A DNA stretch of 64,000 bases from Planoprotostelium fungivorum. Taxonomy: Eukaryota > Evosea > Variosea > Cavosteliida > Cavosteliaceae. The stretch lies in NCBI GenBank assembly GCA_003024175.1, contig MDYQ01000119.1, positions 1 to 64,000 on the forward strand, written 5' to 3'. A program made the translations under genes and the position numbers. Positions within the stretch are counted from its first letter, which is position 1. Each line of letters begins with the position of its first letter. The notes under the pieces were generated by a model. That model searched no databases and was not told the origin of the DNA. It saw nothing but the letters and a program-made list of their open reading frames with translations. Below, piece after piece: positions 12,945 through 24,200 of the stretch.

Positions 12945-13445
12945 TCAACCCAGATTTTTGTCGGCGTAAGTGGAGATGATCCTCTTGATGTTTCCACCCT
13001 GCTGTCTATCCTCGTTGATGATGGTGCCCAAGTGAAATTTTCTGTTGTTTTGTGTCTCCCAGGCGGAGATGATCTTGTTTTGTATCAATCGACCTCTCTC
13101 AGAATCAAGCTGATCGGGGCGTGTGTATAACATGTAGTTGTCAAAATTTCCCTTCTTCGTGATGGTTCGAATGACATGAGTAGTTACGTTCAACGTGTAT
13201 GTCTATAATTGTCAGACCATTTGAACAGCTGAGTATATCACCTTGTCTAGAAGATCAGAAAATAGGTTCTTACGGACAATGTTGGGGTACCACGTTCTTC
13301 CAGTTCTGAATGAATGTGAGCTGAAATGAACAGGGAGTCGAGATCACTTTTTGTCAGAGAAACCAACGTAATTTCCGAAAGAGATACGCTTTCCTCCATA
13401 TAGACCACGCTGGGCGCTCTTCATAATATTGGGATTGGCAGCCAT
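12945..13445 (-). CDS. MRPL28: Mitochondrial ribosomal protein bL28m
   Basis: Nuclear-encoded large-subunit protein of the mitochondrial ribosome. Three exons: the first starts MAANPNIMKSAQRGLYGG and continues SFGNYVGFSDKK; the second gives the family signature RTWYPNIVRKNLF; the third gives LNVTTHVIRTITKKG...DNYMLYT, matching bacterial and mitochondrial L28 (NVSTHAMRTIDKAGGLDEYL type), followed by a mitochondrial C-terminal extension with WETQNNRKFHLG. Introns are about 39-50 nt and in phase. The length of about 140 residues suits a mitochondrial L28. No long presequence is visible; the first 20 residues, basic and hydroxylated, may serve. It is divergently arranged with the MIT-domain gene about 105 bases upstream, so the two probably share a promoter region. 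Confidence 0.85.
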
Positions 13446-13550
13446 CTTGGATCTGATGCGGATGTGATGTGATGGGTATTTTGTGCTGATTGTAATTCAC
13501 CAATTATTTGTTTTCTATTGTCATCAGTTCCCCGTTGTCATCAGCAAGCA

Positions 13551-14554
13551 ATGTTCGGGCAAGGTGATAATATAGGAATCATTATCGTAGATACTAACAC
13601 GTATAGTGAGTATTGTGAGACATAAATTCGAGTGACAAAATGCTAGAAACCGAATACACCAACGAAACCGACGCAGATCGTCACAGTGAACCCAATTACT
13701 GTATCCAAAAAGTCCAATCTTTCTACATTAGGTGATTGGTAATGGAGATCCTGGATTGACAATCGCTCAGCCAGGGCCGAATTAAACAAAAATATTACAC
13801 GGGTGTTCGGTTTGTTCACTGAAGCTGTAAATAATGATCGCTCTGGTAATCAGTACGTCGCCTACAAAATGTACATGGATGCTCTAGAGCAAATAGTTCC
13901 TCTGATGAAAGGTAAGAGTTCTAGCCCTTCAGATCTGTCTTAAGCGTGTGCTTTAATCGTTCCGCTGATGACATCAGAGGTGGACGATCCCATCACAAAA
14001 GAGAATTATAGCAGAGAAATCAATAAATTCATGGACAGAGTTCAACAGTTGAAGGAAATACAAGATAAACAGAGGAGACAAACGCAAAATAGACTGTCCA
14101 TGCAACTCCCTTCCGTACCACAACAAGAATATCTCTTGAGGTGCGATCTCTCAATCGCCTGTTCAATTGTTAAGTGAGCGTCAGTCAATCAGTCAACCAG
14201 AATTTTACGATACCACCAAAACCGATCCTCGATCGAAGAGCGAGCATGACGTTACCCACACCAGAGGGGAAGACAGTCAGGTGTGATGTCGTGAGATTTA
14301 AAATTGATCCTCTTCCAGTGTCAACAGTACATATGATACACCAAATACATGGACGACTAAAACGAATGAACAGACAATGGTGTGGTTGATGTATGTCCGT
14401 CAGTCTGAATGAACGAAAGATATTCTCAACAGACCTTGAAACGAGGCGGAGACAGATCGAAACGAGGCAGAAGGAACTCGACGAGCGAAAAAAGTTGTTG
14501 GCTCAGAAACTTGTCGAATTGGAGGCAAGGAGAAGAAAGTTAATGAACAGCTGA
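13551..14554 (+). CDS. MIT-domain protein with C-terminal coiled coil
   Basis: Probable endosomal/ESCRT-associated protein. After a short N-terminal part with uncertain start (ATG 13,551 or a later exon), one exon encodes a three-helix MIT module: ARAELNKNITRVFGLF, then YVAYKMYMDALEQIVPLMK, then, in the next exon, YSREINKFMDRVQQLKEIQ. This matches the MIT pattern of VPS4, spastin and USP8 relatives, whose domain binds ESCRT-III tails. A polar linker follows, then a last exon (about 14,425-14,554) with a strong charged coiled coil, ETRRRQIETRQKELDERKK and onward, ending KLMNS. No AAA or protease domain is seen, so it is a MIT adaptor rather than VPS4. Linker splicing around 14,140-14,345 is ambiguous between two frames. 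Confidence 0.65.
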
Positions 14555-14985
14555 CTTCCTTTATTTGTCTCTGACCATACCTCTCTTTATCACCCACTAG
14601 GTGTGTTGTGGATGGATGCTTATCATATCTCTTTCACTATGATGATATGGCTCCATATCTGCTGACCTCTTGTGATCAGATCAAAATCTACCTTCACTAA
14701 CGCAGCGGGATCAGCTACGGAAGCAACGTGGGTGATTGCCGTGGAACCTTCATCGGTGAGATTCCGATTGCACCTTCAACTTGTCATCCGCTTCACCGGA
14801 CGGTCAACTGGATGTAACAGTCCTCGATCCAATATTATATAGATGCTGTTGAGAATGATTTTATCAATTTTAGATTGTACAGGAGGTACCGTAGAACGTT
14901 ATAGAAACGGTAGAAGCACCATCTCGACGGAGAATTCGAAAATCCGTAAATTAAACCCGCAAAATCATTACAAGGATCTTTGATC
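14555..14985. other. Intergenic interval before KCTD9
   Basis: About 430 bases with splice-like signals but no coding exon I can support on either strand. It should hold the 3' end of the MIT gene and the KCTD9 promoter; an unrecognised 5' untranslated exon is possible. Confidence 0.4.
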
Positions 14986-16670
14986 ATGACACAAACCACC
15001 TTCCGATTAGCTGGATTAGATAATCATCGGACTGGCTTTTCTGTTTCTGTATCCAATGAAATCCTTCACGGGGATTCACACACTTGGCTCGAATTTTTGA
15101 GCGAGTTGGAGAGACAGGACTCCTTTCAGTGTCGATATGGGGGAACTACAAGGATCTGTAGGATATTCAACGCACAAGGCGGTGAAATAAATGATGTGCT
15201 GTCATCACGAGCCAAAGAGCCTGACTTCCGTCAAGGTTGGAGATCTTTTGCCCGAGGAAACACTCTTCTTTTCTGATAGCGAAGACTCGGCCTTTGTGGT
15301 CGATAAATCCGCCAAGACAGGTGTGTATCTCCTCCGATCGACAGTGATGTCGGCAGGGAGAAAAGGAAAGAAAAGGAATGACAGATGGATCACGATCAAC
15401 GCCGGAGGAGAGGTGCTGCACCGTCTAAAGAGATTGAACGAGCGAAAGACAGATCTTCAGCACGTCGAGATCGACTCTCACACTAGTTGAAGTGCGACGT
15501 ACGTCATCACCTAGGTAACTCATCTGAACAGGGCACATTCTTCAACAGAATGTTAGACGGAGACACGGTGGAGAGAGACGGATTGGGTCATTATCTGCTC
15601 GATCTCGACCCCAATCACTTCAGAGTAGTGCTGAGCTACCTCCGTTTGGGAGGGAAGACACTCGTCGACGAGAAGATCGATCCTCGGGGCGTCATGCACG
15701 CGGCGAATTATCTGGGGTTGAATCAGTTGGCCGAAGAGATGCAGCGTCTGTGTGATGAGAGGGAGAGAAAGGTGTGTCATCCTTCGACGTGGATCATCAA
15801 CGGTGACAGGAGCAACACTTGGGAAGGAAAGAAGTGTGCACCAAGTTGATGACGAGGTGAGCACCAGCTTGATGTCATCTCATCTTTCCCTAGTACGGTG
15901 GAGAAATCCTTGAGAGGTCAGGGGATTGATCTGGAAGATGTAGACCTATCCAAATTAGATCTAAGGAGATGCAATTTCAGGATGGCAAATCTAGGTGATC
16001 CTTTTGTGTGTTCCACCGAACTGAACGTGAGACAGCCGGCGCCAATTTGACCAGAGCGACGATGGATGAATCGCTCCTACAGCAGAGCGATCTCTCACAC
16101 TGCGACATGTCACACGCCAGTCTGCGAGGATGTAACCTAAGTCGAGCGAACCTGGTGAGTCACGATCCATTCGTACGATGGTAGACGTAGACATCTATGC
16201 TGCCCACGAGTGACCGTCTCTTCTCAACGAGTCCAGGAGGGCACGAACTTGACGCACTGTAACATGGAGAAGACCGGTGACTTGAGGTGATCCATATGAA
16301 GATACGTTGATCTGAAGAACACAGAACGAACCTCGAACACGCGAATCTGACGAACGCCAATCTGACCGATGCATCTCTCGGTGACATCATCTGTGACATC
16401 CGTTGTCTCATCTCGTCCAGTTGGGGCGTCGATGCGGGCGGCGACGTTGAAGAGCTGCGTGTTGACCAACACAAAGTGAGGAGTGATAGAGAAGAGAGAG
16501 TGATGAGAGACAGTTTCTTGTCCTGTGATCTGGCCGGTGCCGACCTGACGCACTCGACTTTCGTTGGTGCGAACCTTCAGTCTTCGAATCTGAATGGAGC
16601 CAACCTCCAGTCTGCCTTCCTCGATGTGCAGACGGTGTCGAGTCGAAACAAGGGGAACATGTTCGTCTGA
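14986..16670 (+). CDS. KCTD9: KCTD9-like BTB and pentapeptide-repeat protein
   Basis: Likely cullin-3 ubiquitin ligase adaptor. The full animal KCTD9 layout is present. First comes the N-terminal KHA-like ubiquitin-fold domain (GFSVSVSNEI...GGEIND, then VGDLLPEETLFF), which aligns without gaps to the animal segment GGLIDDIALIRDDDVLF once a 40-nt intron at about 15,200-15,239 is removed. The T1/BTB domain follows (WITINAGGE, IFSTSRSTLTL, FFNRMLDGD, YLLDLDPNHFRVVLSYLR, ANYLGL). Then come pentapeptide repeats of the A(N/D)LxxA type across about 16,000-16,640 (ANLTRATMDESLLQQSDLS, ANLTNANLTDASL, GADLTHSTFVGANLQSSNL). About eleven short introns interrupt it. The last codons, after the repeats, are short; stop 16,668-16,670. 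It converges with the EF-hand gene 47 bases further on. Confidence 0.85.
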
Positions 16671-16717
16671 TGAATGTAGATGGTAGAAGAACGGTCTTTA
16701 TGTCTGTCTTTCGGTGG

Positions 16718-17321
16718 TTACGCTTTGGCGGCACGAAGGACTCGGACGAAATCTTGATGCGAAACCTGCAGAGTTGAGTTGGATTCGTGTCGAGCGAGTA
16801 GCCACTTACCTTGCCGTCGTTGTTGGAGTCTGCTTCTTTCAATACGGTTTCGACCTGTGCCTTGTCAATCGCAGAAGGAATGGTGATGTCTCACTTCTTC
16901 CGGTGTCAACTTCTCTCCTATTGAAACGAGCAAGTGCCTCAACTCAGACACTTCGATGGATCCTGTGTTCTTTCTGTCCAATATCTGTTCTCTCTGAATT
17001 TCCTTCTCGTGTCGAGATTCACCTTGAATGCCTCCTTGATCTGATCCTCTACATCGGGTCCTGGCTTGGCTGCCTTCTTCTGTGCGACGGCAACGAAGTC
17101 GTTTAATGTGAAGACATTCTTACCAGTCTCTTTTTCTATGGCCTTGATGTCCGCCTGGGTTGGGGCCAGACCTGCACAACATCACACCCCGAAGAGAAGG
17201 AGATCTGTTTCACACCCACAGCTCTCAAAGCAGTCCCGACCTCAGCCAGTGATAGCTTTCCGTCCTTGTCTTTGTCGAAGAGAGCGAATGCCTCTTTGAA
17301 CTCCTCTTGCATTCCCTTCAT
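16718..17321 (-). CDS. Calmodulin/myosin-light-chain-like EF-hand protein
   Basis: Calcium-sensor-type protein of about 140 residues in about six exons. It starts MKGMQEEFKEAFALF. EF-hand 1 has a canonical loop DKDKDGKLSLAE. EF-hand 2 (IEKETGKNVFTLNDF) and EF-hand 3 (from KNTGSIEVSELRHLL) have lost several acidic ligands. EF-hand 4 reads DSNNDGKVSHQD and could still bind an ion, with Asp at position 12. The C-terminus is VRVLRAAKA. Two intact loops flanking two degenerate ones resemble myosin essential light chains or calmodulin-like proteins more than true calmodulin, so the partner may be a myosin IQ motif (inference). It is divergent from the UbiA/monooxygenase gene 92-163 bases away. Confidence 0.8.
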
Positions 17322-17413
17322 AGCGTATATTCAATCAAGGAACATGATGGTAATGAATACGATAAACGAATTGGAAGGATATCATGTCTAGGTGAACCTC
17401 CCGATGATGATAA

Positions 17414-20400
17414 ATGTTGCACGAGAACTGTTTGATGGGTTGTAGATCACCGATACATTTCTCCGGTTTCAGAAAGTCGATCAAGATGGAGATGAACACA
17501 ACATGGACTAGTTTGAAAGTTCAATTGTCTCTGATCGCCAAATTGGGACGCCTTCGAATGACCATCTTTTCTGCTGTGACTTATTCAGTGGCATTCTCCA
17601 TCGCACTCCCTCACGATCCCTCCAAACAGTTCCCTTATTTCATCTTTCTTTCGGGTTGGCTCTTTACATTATGTTGTCAATTGTCAGCTCACTTTCTGGG
17701 GGAATACTACGACTTCAAATCGGACAGCCTCAATCGTCACGCCTCACCTTTTACTGGAGGGTCAAAGGTTCTTCAGTCTGGTGCTATATCAAGGGAGCAA
17801 TGCAGGTGAATGGATCGCAGACGAACATCTCATGAACATGAACCTATTAGAAACATGGGATATATGTCGATGATCGGAGCATTACTCATATTATGTATCG
17901 TCATGCCCCAAAGAGTTTTCTTGTTGGGCCTCACCATGATCTTCTTGTCGAGTCAGTATTCTGCTCCACCCCTCGTGCTCAATCACGCCGCTCTTGGTGA
18001 AGTATGTCGAGTGTCAACAACACTTGATTCATTTACGTCAGCTGACTGCTGCGATACTCATGAACGTACTTTTGCCCCTCTTTGCATTTTACATCTCCAA
18101 GAGCGTTGGTCTACAGATCACACAATCATCACCTGCACTCAATGGTCCCATGCTCATGCTCATCTTACCTCCCGCTCTCATCAAAATCGCCCTGTTCATC
18201 GTCCTCAACATGGCAGACAAAAGGTTCGTTCCCATTTCAATAGCGATTCCCTGATGAAGATCAACAGACCCGATTGGTTGGCCAACAAGATCACACTCCC
18301 TGTCCTCTTTGGAAACGACACTTGTGCAGGGATCCACTCGTTGACCATGCTGATCGCATACACCTCTGCCCTCTTCCTCTTCTTCGTCAGGAGAGACGTC
18401 ACGTGGTCTTCGACGGTCTTCGTTCTGTCCACGGGTGTCCCCGCCATACAGATCGTTCGCAAGCTGAACACGAAGCATCGGCCGTATCAGTTGACGGAGG
18501 TGAGATATGAAATGCAATGGATGTTTCAAGTGAAGGAGGTAGATCGTATTTCGTTCCCTGCAGCATGCTCCGCTGCCCATCGTTGCCATCTTTCTGGAGT
18601 CATTCATGCGTGAATGGTACAACCATGGATTTGACGTACTCTATCCCTTCTCCCTCCACTTCCAGATGAGGTGATCATCACGACTGATCTCATCCTGATC
18701 TGATCAGGTGTATTCCATTGTACCCTTGGATCTATAACGTCCTGTTGGGAAAATCTCCTCCCCCCATTCTTTTCAACGAAGAACGGGTGATGCATCACAT
18801 CGTCACGATTTTCTCATTTTATGAAGCCCATGACGGTGAATGAGATGAAAGAGACGGATCGAATCATCATCGTGGGAGGAGGTATCGGAGGAATGGTGAC
18901 TGCTTTGTGCTTGGAGCATCTGAACATACCGTACGTCCTCGTGGAGATGAACGGTCCCGGTGAGCATCAGATCGAAGAGAGTGGGACTCACGATCGAGCT
19001 TGCAGGTTGGGTCGATACTGGCGCTGATTTAGCTTTGTGGCCTTCTAGCATCAAAATTTTGAAAGAACTGGGTGTGGAGCCGCGATTGTGGAGTGAGAAC
19101 AGCTATGTGGTGAAAAAGGTATCTCATCATGCCTTCCAATGTCCTTCCTGTTGACATCAACAGGTCTACATGACTAAGATATCGGAAGACCAGAGAGGAC
19201 AAGAGCATCATGATGTCATGAAACAGATCGATATGGAAGAGGTGAAACCAAAGACATCAACCGGAAGAGCCAAGAGGTCGAAATAGCTCATCTTTGTAGG
19301 TGGTGCATGGTACAGGAGAGAGTTTTCGTCTGGTGGGAAGAGCAGCCATCATGGGCTCATTGAAGAGATTGCATGCGGCCATCACGAGAGCCGGGAGCAT
19401 CGTGTACAACGCCCGTGCCATCCACATAGAACAGACGGAGGACAGAGTTCGAGTTGAAGTGAGGAGCAGAGAGGGACATCACGATTGAATGCGAACAGAT
19501 CAAAGAGAATACGGGGGATGGATCCGTTACGAGAGAATTGATTGGAAGATTGGTCATTGGGGCTGATGGAGTCAATTCACTGTGTCGAAGGATCATCAAC
19601 GCGGATCAAACGAGCCATAGTGCGATGAGGTAGGATAGAGACGTCACAGAGACCGACGGATTTCAGATATAGTGGAGAAGTGTGCTACCGGGGAGTATCG
19701 AGGATAAGCAGAGATCCCACAGACCAAGTGAGCTGTAATGGATGTGACCAGCTGAAGAAACAACAGATCTCACAATTGTACCTGAGAGATGAGGGACAGA
19801 AACCGAACAGTATGACGATCTTGCACGGTGATGGCTTCCGAGCCTCGTGGGGCATCATAGATGGAATCTCCACGAGAGGGTACTGGTGGATTAAGATCAA
19901 ATCGGAGACCCCTGACACACGAATCATGGCCTCAACCACGTGAGTGTATCTCATCGACCTCGATTGATGTTCTGCAGTGATATCTCAAAGTGGCCCCACC
20001 CATTTCCCGCCCTCTACGAGGACACGGTGAGTCGATCCGTAGGAGGAAATTGAAGAAACGAAAGGAAGCGGACAAGATATACGTGCATGCCATCTGTGAC
20101 CAATTGCCAACCAATCGATGGTGTTCAGAGCGAATGGCTCTGATTGGAGACAGTGCACACCCGATCACCCCGAATATGGGTCAAGGTGGATCACATGCGG
20201 TCATACCAAACTGACCACGAGGCAGGTGCAAATCTTGCCGTAGAGGATGCCTTCACACTGTGTGTCCTGTTGGGCTTGCATTATTGGAACCATCCACGAG
20301 ATGGACATCAGGAAGCCTTCTATCAATACTACCACGCACGGTCACCACACACTCGCCGAGTGGGTGCAGAGTCATACAAACAGAGCAAGATGGGACAGTG

Positions 20401-20539
20401 GACTTCTCCTCTCATGGTCAAATTGAGAGAGGCGATACTTCGATATCTTCCTGCCTCTTTCCTACAAGCCCAACTGAAGAGGACAAATCTGTGGAGGGTT
20501 CAATCGTGGATCGATGACTTCAATATGATGCAGCATTAA
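17414..20539 (+). CDS. UbiA prenyltransferase fused to FAD-dependent monooxygenase (apparent)
   Basis: N-terminal half: a multi-span UbiA-superfamily prenyltransferase of MenA type, with first Asp-rich motif LGEYYDFKSDSLNRHASPF and second motif MADKRPDWLANKITLP; it attaches a prenyl chain to an aromatic acceptor in membranes. C-terminal half: a UbiH/salicylate-hydroxylase-class flavoprotein with dinucleotide fold IIIVGGGIGGMVTALCLEHL, DG motif VIGADGVNS, and GD motif ALIGDSAHPITPNMGQG running into ANLAVEDAF. The prenyltransferase frame, if unspliced, would stop at 18,842, inside the next ATG-led frame (18,821). A 40-nt intron (about 18,787-18,826) instead joins NEER in phase to PMTVNEMKETDR. 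Start may be 17,414 or 17,485. If not fused, these are two genes overlapping by about 20 bases. Joint action in making a prenylated, hydroxylated aromatic compound is inference. Confidence 0.7.
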
Positions 20540-20842
20540 TCATGAATTATCATTCTGGCCCTAAATACACAGATTGCTGTTGTACGATAATAGTACGGGT
20601 AGTTTGATTGATGGTTGTCCTTATGTTCCTTAGTTGAAGATGATAAATGCGCTGCATGAAATTGTCGTGAATACGTATCTTCTGATTGCCTGCATTTGAA
20701 CCAACACGCTACAAGAAACGAAACGTCTCTTGATAAGATCATCGCCAGCTGTGAGCCATTGACCGGTCGTCGATTCCTTCATCGATGTCGAGTACAAGGG
20801 CAAATACATCAGAGTACATCTGTTGATTGATCTATTCTATCA
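20540..20842. other. Intergenic interval
   Basis: About 300 bases of AT-rich sequence between convergent genes. I see no supported exon, RNA gene or repeat. Confidence 0.4.
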
Positions 20843-21175
20843 TTATTTTTCAAAATCCGCCCGCATCTCAACGTGCAGATTCGACACACTGGAGTGCTCT
20901 GACTTCGATACAATGGCTCTAACGGCTCCATCCAACTCTGAATTGACCTTGTACGTGCATAAGGGATCCAGGGATCTGAGATCCACAAGAACGACATAAC
21001 GTACAGCTGTCACTGTATTGGATGTCGAGCGGTTTACTGTCATGGAACTTCAACACCTGAGAATTGACAGTGATACTTGACCAGTTGTTGTATATACCAT
21101 ATGCATCTTACTTCCAGAGATAACTTCTTGACCTAGAAATATGACGATCTTGGCATCGCTATAATTTCGGACCAT
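20843..21175 (-). CDS. Small unrecognised protein (~85 residues)
   Basis: Two exons. The first starts MVRNYSDAKIVIFLGQEVIS at 21,175. A GTAAGA intron ends at CATGACAG near 21,042, giving a second exon with NRSTSNTVTAVRYVVLVDLR, then SELDGAVRAIVSKSEH and the end EMRADFEK. The alternating hydrophobic pattern suggests a small alpha/beta protein. No signal peptide or membrane helix is seen. I do not recognise the family. It lies between the UbiA/monooxygenase gene and receptor kinase RK1. Confidence 0.45.
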
Positions 21176-21299
21176 TATTTTGGACGCAGATCCAAAATAT
21201 CTGGGGGTCTAACGACACTCATCGAATCTTCGAAACGATCGTTGTTCTATTTTATCTTGTTCATATACCCAAAATGAATCGAATCAACTTCTACGCACT

Positions 21300-24200
21300 T
21301 CAGAAGTCAAGTTCTTTTTCTCTGACTTTCTCTTCCTTCTCTCTCCTCTTCTCTTCCTCCATATGCTTCCTCTCTTGAAAGTCGATTCTGATAGCATCAT
21401 ATACAGGTTCGTCCACTCTATCTTCCACCAGTACTTCTGTCACCGGTTGACTGTGAGGCATCTCCTCTTTCAACCATCGACAGATGCTTTTGAATGTGGG
21501 TCTCGCCTCAGATTTTGTCTCCCAACACACTGACAGCGTCAACGATTGGCATTAGACGTGGTGACCCACTCTTCATGATGGACACCAGGCGGGGGGACGA
21601 TTCAGACATCTCGATGGTGATCTCGGGTCTCTCCTCTCGTGTGGTCACCGCGATGGCGGCGTTTACTGGTGACATGTCCGGGTAGAGCTCCTCTCCTTCG
21701 GTCATGATCTCCCACCTGTCTTTGTCAGTTCAATCTCCCTCTCCCTCTCACATTGTCATGGCGAAAGAGAAGACGTCCGACTTGGAAGAGTATTCCTTCT
21801 TGATGATGGCTGAACGGTTTAGTTGAGGGGGATGAACGATCTTCACCTTCGGGTGCCATCCATTTGAGGGGCCCCACGTTGCTGGTCGTCTTCGATGCAT
21901 CGTCGGCGGATTCTGTCTTCCTCGAGAGTCCGAAATCTGAAATCTTCGGATCGAAATTGGCCGACAGCAGGACCTGTTGATGTCATCCGATTGATCGATG
22001 GGATCTCACTCACGTTTCTCGCGGCGAGATCGCGATGTACGATGTTCTCCGTGTGGAGATGGTGCATTCCTGATGCGATACCCAAAATGAACTTCTTCTT
22101 CGTGGCGATGGAGATGTCCTTCTGTTCATCATCAGTGAAGGAGGAGAAGATGACATCACTTTGTGGTTGATGCAGAAATGGAGCAAGTTTCCACCCTCGC
22201 AGAATTCGGTGATGAGGGAGATGGGATCGGGTGTGACCGAGATACCAATGAACATGACCACATTCTGTGTCATTCAGTTTCCGTCTTCAGCTGAGAGGAA
22301 AGAAGATCGCTCACAGGGTGATGCTTCAGGTTCTGCAACAGACCCACTTCACCGGAGAACTCATCGAGTTGTTGCTGGGTGATGTGTTCCATGTCTAACA
22401 GCTGCTTCACCGCCACCGAGATCTCTCTCCATTCCGCCTGATTTCATTCAATTTGTGATAAAACCTCCGAGGATCTATCACCCGAAACACGACACCGAAC
22501 GCACCGCGGCCCACTTGAGTCTGTAAGGTGTCACTTCGATTTGAATGCCAAATGGACTAACCATGTTCCCCAGATCTTTGTACAAGATGACGTTGCTCCC
22601 AGAGATATTTGTCAATTGAATGTTTAGACTGCCACTCTTGTTGCTCTCTCGCTTTCCACCGTTTCTCCTTCTCAAGAGGAGGATGAGAGCCACCAGGATT
22701 CCCACTCCGACCACCACTCCGACCACCACTGCCACAGGTACTACCCAACTGGGGGTACCACTGGCTGTCACCGTTCAGATGATGCAGACTCGATGTGATG
22801 ATGTCGCGATGATATCGTGATGCAAGAAATTCACCTGTGGCAGAAGGAGAGGGAGAATTGTTGATCTGGATGGATATCGTAGAATTATCTGAAGGGCAGT
22901 AGATGATTCCGTTCTTGAATGCCATCTCTCCCTTCGTACACGTGATGGTCACTCCATCCGCTACACAGAGTTATTCTCCATATCACTCTCTCCTCTTCAC
23001 CTGAATCGGTCATGATGTATGTTCCATTGGACAGATAGAGACTTCCTCCATTAAATTTGTTCGATTGCATCGTGGCAACACTGTCGCCTAGCAACGCGAC
23101 GGAGGAGCCTGCATGAATAAACGAAGGAATTTCGATGAGAACACACCGTACGGAGCCGTGGAGGTAGAGAAGGTGAGACCGATGAGTTCGGAAGAACCAA
23201 AGAGGGCGATGGCACCCCCCACGGAGGCCAAGCTGTTTGAGAATTGACTCTGTACGATGGATAGGATGATCTTCTTCGTCGAAACATCTCTCTTCTGTCC
23301 ACCGAGGGGTGTCACGATCTCGTTCTGTCCCGCCAACAACTGTCTCTATCATCATCCACTGAGAGGTATAGATGACTCACCAGTAGTGCTCCACCGATCT
23401 TGGCTTGATTCTGATCGAAAGTGGATCCCCTGATGGACAAAGCCCTCTCAATAGTAACCGAAGCCGAACGAGCGTAGATGGCACCTCCCTGAGTCCCTCG
23501 GTTGCCCACGAAATTACTCTGCACGGTCAGGTTATTCACACCAGCAGCACAGATGGATCCTCCCTGCAATTCCTCGTCAGTTCTCCTCCATTCTCTACTC
23601 TCACCAGAGTTGCCCCATTGTAGTTGAAAGATCCACCGGAGACCTGCAGATTGAGGCTACCTTCAGTGTGGAGGACACCTCCACTCGTCCCGTTGTTGTG
23701 ATCGAATCGACAAGAAGTGACTGAAAGTTCTCCAGCACCGCCGAAGACGTAGAAGGCTCCTCCCTGCGCACCCGAGTTGAAATTGAGATTCGCAGATGCG
23801 ACTTGTAGGTTCACCACGGCTTGTGCCGAGATCTCAGAGAAACCTCCGTTGGTGGAGGCCACGTTGTTCTGTCCGTTGGTATAGAGGATGGTCACTTGTC
23901 GGATGCTTCCTTGGGAGATGACACTCAAAGCTCCTCCACCGATCCCGGCCGTGTTTCCATCGAACTTCATTCCAGTCGAAGTCACGTTCGTTACGTCTGT
24001 GGATTAAATTGAGACTTTGATTTCCATCCTATCTCACCTCCTGTCTTGGTCACCAAGGAGACGGCTCCACCACTACCGCTGGCCACATTGTTCGTCACGT
24101 AACCTCCGTCGAGGCTGATGCCACCGATGTTCGTGTAGCCCTGCAATCTGATCGCTCCACCGTTGACGGCGGCATTTCTCGTCAAATTTGTAGAGACGAA

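Noticed and set aside
15200-15222. A 22-nt intron in KCTD9
   Set aside because: A 40-nt intron from the same donor to CCGTCAAG near 15,239 keeps frame, has a CTGAC branch-like site and aligns with animal KCTD9 without gaps.
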